DNA from: an uncultured Acidimicrobiales bacterium | GTDB taxonomy: Bacteria; Actinomycetota; Acidimicrobiia; Acidimicrobiales; SHLQ01 | DNA length: 64,000 nucleotides | Direction: 5' to 3' | Assembly (NCBI GenBank): GCA_937922235.1 | Contig: CAKZVC010000068.1 | Span: forward strand, 26,516-90,515 | Position numbers and translations under genes: made by a program | In this document: positions 60,466 to 64,000 of the stretch, piece by piece | Layout of the letters: every line of letters starts with the position of its first letter | How positions within the stretch are numbered: position 1 is the first letter of the stretch | Notes under the pieces: model-generated | Databases searched by the model: none | Told to the model about the DNA's origin: nothing | What the model saw: the letters and a program-made list of their open reading frames with translations, nothing else

Positions 60466-60768
60466 CTAGACCTTGCGGCGAGGAATGTCGGCGTTCTTCA
60501 AAACCGAACCATCAGCGGCGACAATGCCCGCCTTTGATCCGATCGACAAGCTGTTTGCCGCGAAGAGATCTTCGCGATTGATCATGACCCAGCGGTATCC
60601 AGGGACCTTCTTGATGCGCTTAAACGCACCCTTCATCTCCTTGGGGTCTGCTGCCACGATGATCGAGCCGCGCTCGCTCACAAGGTCGACCTGACCCTGT
60701 GGGTCGGGTTGCGCCTCAAAGTGTGTTTGTGCAGCCTCAAGAAGGCCATCACGTTCAAATCGACTCAT
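60466..60768 (-). CDS. Small protein of unknown function in the PTS operon
   Basis: 100 aa. Mixed alpha/beta: MSRFERDGLLEAAQTHFEAQ, then a beta-rich part with VDLVSERGSIIVAADPKEM and PGYRWVMINREDLF, ending KNADIPRRKV. No PTS domain, no membrane segment. Its ATG directly follows the stop of the EIIA-HPr gene with no gap, so it is the last gene of the operon. A role in sugar handling or regulation of the PTS is possible but unproven. Confidence 0.65.
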   Translation of the reverse strand: MSRFERDGLLEAAQTHFEAQPDPQGQVDLVSERGSIIVAADPKEMKGAFKRIKKVPGYRWVMINREDLFAANSLSIGSKAGIVAADGSVLKNADIPRRKV

Positions 60769-61500
60769 CTACAGTTCACCTTCTGGGGTGGTAAGAATTC
60801 GCTCGATCTCATCAGCGACTGCTTCGGCGTTCTCGCCTTCAACAGAAACTTCGACAACATCGTTGGCTACGGCACCAAGCGACAAAACACTCATGATGCT
60901 CGTCGCTTTCGCGACCTTGCCATCTTTCGTGATGGTGATGGCGGCTCCATCGACGGACTTTGCGTACTCGACGAGAAAACTTGCCGGACGAGCGTGCAAT
61001 CCACCCTCACCGGAAATCTCCACCGAGCGTTCAACGACGTCTGACTCATCGTCATCTTGTGGGACCGTCGACAACACCGAGTAGAGGTGCTCCTGATCGG
61101 TTGTGGTCCAGAGCTCGGTTGCCACGTCCTCGTCCTGAAGGACTTCAGCCATGTGGCTCAGAATTGCAACGTGGTCATCGCCGACAGCGGCGAGTCCAAT
61201 CACGAGATGAGCTGTGCCAACACCCCAATCGATACCGTCGGGGTACTGCGCTACGACAATGCCGGTCGACTTGATCTCGTCTCGGCTTTCAAAGGTTCCG
61301 TGCGGCATGGCAACGCCGTTGCCAAGGAATGTTGTCACGGTCTCTTCACGTTCGAGCATCGCTGCGATGTACGGCTCTTCAATGTGACCGCGTTCGGCGA
61401 GCATGGCGCCGACAAAGCTGATCGCTTCAGTCTTTGTTACTGAGGGCAAGCCAGTTACGACGGCTTCCCTCGCGAGTAGTTGTTGTTCGAGAACTGACAT
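60769..61500 (-). CDS. Fused PTS EIIA (mannitol/fructose type)-HPr protein
   Basis: 243 aa. Residues about 1-145 are PTS_EIIA type 2 with phospho-His H67 in GNGVAMPHGTF. Residues about 158-243 are HPr with H169 in GEGGLHARPAS and the S46-region KATSIMSVLSLGA. The fusion lets phosphate pass from EI to HPr to EIIA within one polypeptide. No EI gene in the window. It shares one base with the EIIB stop (TAATG), so it is coupled. Confidence 0.9.
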   Translation of the reverse strand: MSVLEQQLLAREAVVTGLPSVTKTEAISFVGAMLAERGHIEEPYIAAMLEREETVTTFLGNGVAMPHGTFESRDEIKSTGIVVAQYPDGIDWGVGTAHLVIGLAAVGDDHVAILSHMAEVLQDEDVATELWTTTDQEHLYSVLSTVPQDDDESDVVERSVEISGEGGLHARPASFLVEYAKSVDGAAITITKDGKVAKATSIMSVLSLGAVANDVVEVSVEGENAEAVADEIERILTTPEGEL

Positions 61501-61829
61501 TAGAGCGCTGACTCCACGTCAAGGCCGTTCTTCAGTTTCTCAACGAGGCCCTTTACGGCCGGGTCGCCAAAGAACATCATGAACGGCACAATCGCCGCCT
61601 GTGGGAAGTTGTTCTTGGCCTGAGTTGCGAGCGACTTGTGCGTCACGATCACATCAGCATGCTCTGGAACCTGTCCAACCGGTGAGTGAATCACCTGAAT
61701 GTCGAGCTTCGCCTTCTTCACCATCTTCTTGAGCTGGTTTGCACCCATCAGGCTGCTTCCCATGCCCGCTTCGCATGCGAACACGATGAGCTTTACCTCA
61801 TCTGCCTTTTTCACCACCGTGTCTGTCAT
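61500..61829 (-). CDS. PTS EIIB component, mannitol type
   Basis: 109 aa. The phospho-cysteine lies in IVFACEAGMGSSLMGANQLKK (Cys19), the MtlA EIIB loop. Rossmann-like core with VIHSPVGQVPEHADVIVTH. A separate EIIB polypeptide, whereas MtlA is normally a fused CB or CBA protein. It is separated from EIIC by 135 nt with a strong hairpin, and coupled to the EIIA-HPr gene downstream. Confidence 0.9.
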   Translation of the reverse strand: MTDTVVKKADEVKLIVFACEAGMGSSLMGANQLKKMVKKAKLDIQVIHSPVGQVPEHADVIVTHKSLATQAKNNFPQAAIVPFMMFFGDPAVKGLVEKLKNGLDVESAL

Positions 61830-61878
61830 CGTGCGTCCTTTGCCGTTTGTCGGGGGGTCTGTCTAGATGAATGAACAA

Positions 61879-61915
61879 GCGGGATGCGTTACCCATTCCG
61901 GATAACGCATCCCGC
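61879..61915 (-). terminator. Intra-operon hairpin between EIIC and EIIB
   Basis: 13-bp perfect stem GCGGGATGCGTTA (61879-61891)/TAACGCATCCCGC (61903-61915) with an 11-nt loop, between the EIIC stop and the EIIB start. No U-run follows on the minus strand, so attenuation or mRNA-end protection is as likely as termination. Confidence 0.75.
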
Positions 61916-61964
61916 CCACTCAAAGTCCGCTTGGCTTACGCCTAGGCGGGTATACCTGGAATGA

Positions 61965-63146
61965 TCAGGCGTTTGCGCCTGGAATGTTCATTCCAGGAAC
62001 GTCTGGCATTGCGTCGCCGACGTTGATCTCGTCGATGTCGGTGTCTGCCATGTCCTTCACTGGGAACATCTTCAGGAGTGCTGAACCGGTGACGAAGCTG
62101 ACGACTGCGCCAACTGCTACACCTGCGAGCACACCGAATGCTGCTCCACCCTCTGGTGGGAGGAATGTGAGGTACGCAATGATCGAGCCTGGGCTCGGCG
62201 GGCCGGTGAGGCCTGCGTCGGTTGCTACGAAGACGAGGTCAGCGGTGATGCCGCCAGCCCACATAGCAAGGATCATTACTGGGTTCATGAGGATGTACGG
62301 GAAGTACACCTCGTGGATGCCACCGATGAAGTGAATCAGGATTGCACCCGGAGCCGAGAGCTTTGCGAGTCCCTTACCGGCGAACCAGTAAGCGAGGAGC
62401 AAGCCGAGGCCTGGGCCAGGGTTCGATTCGAGCATGAAGTAGATCGAGCGGCCCTTTTCAGCAACATCCTCAGCGCCGAGTGGCGTGAGTACACCGTGGT
62501 TGATGGCGTTGTTCAGGAACAGCACCTTGCCAACCTCGATTGGGATGTCAGCGAGAGGCAGAAGACCAGCATCGGAGATGCCCTCTACTGCGCTTCCGAA
62601 CGCACGAGCGATCGTGCGCATGACTGGACCGATGATCCAGTAGCTGAGGAAGGTCAAGCCGAGACCAGCAAAGGCCTGCGACAGGTTGTTGAAGAGCATT
62701 TCGAAGCCCGCTGGTGTGCGGTCCTCGAGAAACTCGTCAATCTTCTTCATTACCCAGCCGGCGAGTGGTCCAATGACCATTGCGCCAAGGAACTGTGGTG
62801 GTTCGCCCGAAACGAGATCGTCACCCGTTCCGAATGAGAAGGCACGGCCTCCAATGACACCGAACACTGCAATTGCGGCGAGTACGCCACCACGGTGTCC
62901 GTGCACCATCTTGCCGCCCGTGTAAGCCACGAGTACCGGCAAGAGATACGTGATCATCGGACCGACAAGGTTGCCGGTCACCGTCCCCCAAATTTCTCCT
63001 TCTTGGCCTCCTGCGAAACCAAGTCGTGCCAGCCAGCCCGTTGGGATGACCAGCGCGGTGATAAGCCCCCAGGCCATGAATGCTCCGATGTTCGGAATCA
63101 CCATGCCTGCGAGCCAGCCACCAATTCGCTGTAAGCGTTCTTGCAT
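61965..63146 (-). CDS. PTS EIIC component, mannitol type
   Basis: 393 aa from ATG 63146, with AAAGGAGGG seven bases upstream. MtlA EIIC motifs: LFLNNAINHGVLTPLG and the sugar-binding GGIHEVYFPYILMNP; about eight TM segments. It ends with a cytosolic acidic/Pro tail (DIDEINVGDAMPDVPGMNIPG) in place of the EIIB domain. Likely substrate: mannitol or another hexitol. mtlD is not in the window. First gene of the PTS operon. Confidence 0.9.
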   Translation of the reverse strand: MQERLQRIGGWLAGMVIPNIGAFMAWGLITALVIPTGWLARLGFAGGQEGEIWGTVTGNLVGPMITYLLPVLVAYTGGKMVHGHRGGVLAAIAVFGVIGGRAFSFGTGDDLVSGEPPQFLGAMVIGPLAGWVMKKIDEFLEDRTPAGFEMLFNNLSQAFAGLGLTFLSYWIIGPVMRTIARAFGSAVEGISDAGLLPLADIPIEVGKVLFLNNAINHGVLTPLGAEDVAEKGRSIYFMLESNPGPGLGLLLAYWFAGKGLAKLSAPGAILIHFIGGIHEVYFPYILMNPVMILAMWAGGITADLVFVATDAGLTGPPSPGSIIAYLTFLPPEGGAAFGVLAGVAVGAVVSFVTGSALLKMFPVKDMADTDIDEINVGDAMPDVPGMNIPGANA

Positions 63147-63182
63147 AACTGTCCCTCCTTTGAGTCTTACGATCATCCACTA

Positions 63183-63192
63183 TCACATGTGA
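63183..63192. promoter_or_regulatory. TCACATGTGA palindrome upstream of the PTS operon
   Basis: Perfect 10-nt palindrome 37 nt upstream of the EIIC start, within the 194-nt gap 63147-63340 between regulator and PTS. A possible operator for the PRD regulator or a CRP-like protein. The rest of the gap shows a weak repeat GTGATCACGC/GCGTGATT near 63304-63322. Weakly supported. Confidence 0.35.
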
Positions 63193-63340
63193 CGCCCGCC
63201 ACTTCCAATACGTCGGTGGCGCGAAATGACAAGTTGGTGCATCTCCGAGTTTGACGCGCGGCCATCGCGCCATCTACGCCGTTGCAGGAGATCTAGGGGC
63301 TCGTGATCACGCGGAGCGTGATTCTTCGTTCCCAGAATGA

Positions 63341-64000
63341 CTAGACGTGCGTGGCGAGGGTCCGCACATCAGCCGACGACAGCAGCGGGCTGACAACGAT
63401 GACCGGGGCACCCGTCTCGTCGAGCGGAACCGTAGAAATCACCAGATCAAATTCGCTCGTATCACGGTCCTCATAGACCGACGCCGAGAGCACTTCGGCA
63501 AGCGCAAGCTCGGGGAACTCGGCCTGAAGACGTGACACCAGGACCCAAGCGGTCGCCATCCCCGATGGACACACCACCATGGCCTGCTTGCGTGGACGCA
63601 GATGCCCTCGCTCCATCGCACCTGAGAGATACATCGTGATGAAGCCGATTTCGTCGGCCTGCAGCGGAGCGCCAAAGTGTTCGCTCAGCATCTCGCTCAG
63701 CTCCTCAGCCACCGCCTGAACCTCGGGATATCGCTCGGCCACCTCTATTCGAAGCGGATTGTGCACAGGAAGGCCGTACCGCAGGCGCACGGTCAACCTC
63801 GTCAGGTGCATGCCGAGGCTTCGACGGAGTTCGTCGTCGTCGACCAGGCTTGCGTGCAACCGATCGGTCGCAATATCGAGAATGTCACTGACCAACCGCT
63901 CGACATCGTTCGAGGTGGTGGTCTCTGAAGCGAGCGCATCAAAACCCAACAAGTACTCGCCAAGGCCCGCGATCTCTTCATCGCTGAGCTCGGTTCGTTC
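63341..64000 (-). CDS. PRD-containing PTS transcriptional activator (MtlR-like), 5' part beyond the window
   Basis: 220 codons in the window; the frame stays open to base 64000, so the N-terminal HTH and first PRD lie outside. Visible: a PRD domain with the regulatory His in GMHLTRLTVRLRYGLP and FGAPLQADEIGFITMYLSGA, then an EIIB-Gat-like domain with VCPSGMATAWVLVSRLQ (Cys at the phospho site), ending ADVRTLATHV. Such regulators are phosphorylated by HPr and EIIB and switch on hexitol PTS operons. Same strand and directly upstream of the PTS genes. Confidence 0.85.
   Translation of the reverse strand, partial: ERTELSDEEIAGLGEYLLGFDALASETTTSNDVERLVSDILDIATDRLHASLVDDDELRRSLGMHLTRLTVRLRYGLPVHNPLRIEVAERYPEVQAVAEELSEMLSEHFGAPLQADEIGFITMYLSGAMERGHLRPRKQAMVVCPSGMATAWVLVSRLQAEFPELALAEVLSASVYEDRDTSEFDLVISTVPLDETGAPVIVVSPLLSSADVRTLATHV

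Overview
The window reads as chromosome of a GC-rich, free-living actinobacterium. The gene content fits the Acidimicrobiia (Ilumatobacter-like) best: an F420-type luciferase-like oxidoreductase, acidic Sec-secreted lipoproteins with Thr/Pro/Glu linkers, a group II truncated haemoglobin, DUF1343/NamZ, and a MoxR-DUF58-VWA operon. The lineage is inferred from gene style, not from a marker gene. Genes are dense, many neighbours overlap by ATGA, and there is no rRNA, phage or CRISPR array.

Layout. 1-8000: the tail of a secreted lipoprotein, a GH13 glucosidase, a DegT aminotransferase coupled to an LLM oxidoreductase, a REP-associated tyrosine transposase (RAYT) bracketed by 37-nt palindromes, then a PLP decarboxylase coupled to a HisD paralogue. 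8000-16800: small catabolic units next to their own regulators (hydrolase/XRE, DAO-GcvT dehydrogenase/LysR, quinone reductase/TetR), with visible operators for the last two. 16800-24400: a three-gene histidine kinase/response regulator operon that includes an 80-residue DHp-only protein, a GH13_18 phosphorylase with a coupled kinase, a sulfatase and a PhyH dioxygenase. 24400-33300: a large secreted PPC/RTX protein, a D-serine-dehydratase-like enzyme, a dehydrogenase plus class V aminotransferase pair, a methyltransferase and a pirin. 33300-33774 is non-coding and packed with palindromic repeats. 33775-43782: DUF3179 lipoprotein, DUF2231 protein plus cytochrome c, FAH hydrolase plus malonyl-CoA-synthetase-like ligase, PilZ, PAP2 phosphatase plus NamZ, isochorismatase and a CcmF-like haem lyase.

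43739-56462 (minus strand) is a seven-gene, 12.7-kb translationally coupled operon: secreted PPC protein, ABC ATPase, ABC-2 permease, DUF4175-like protein with a Gly/Glu/Gln tract, MoxR ATPase, DUF58 and a 1504-residue fused VWA protein. It is the best candidate here for a poorly described multi-protein machine.

56589-64000: a membrane protein, GlpD, truncated haemoglobin, a 554-nt non-coding patch with two 113-nt repeats each held in the centre of a different palindrome, tRNA-Asp and tRNA-Phe, and a mannitol-type PTS (EIIC, EIIB, fused EIIA-HPr) with its PRD regulator running off the end.

The most unusual theme is repeat biology. At least four palindrome families lie at gene ends: GGGACNGTCCC, GATACCTGTCAGGTATC, GGTGCCAGGCACC and GGGGTCAGACCCC cores. 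One RAYT gene is present to mobilise at least one family, and there is a separate family of structured 113-nt elements.
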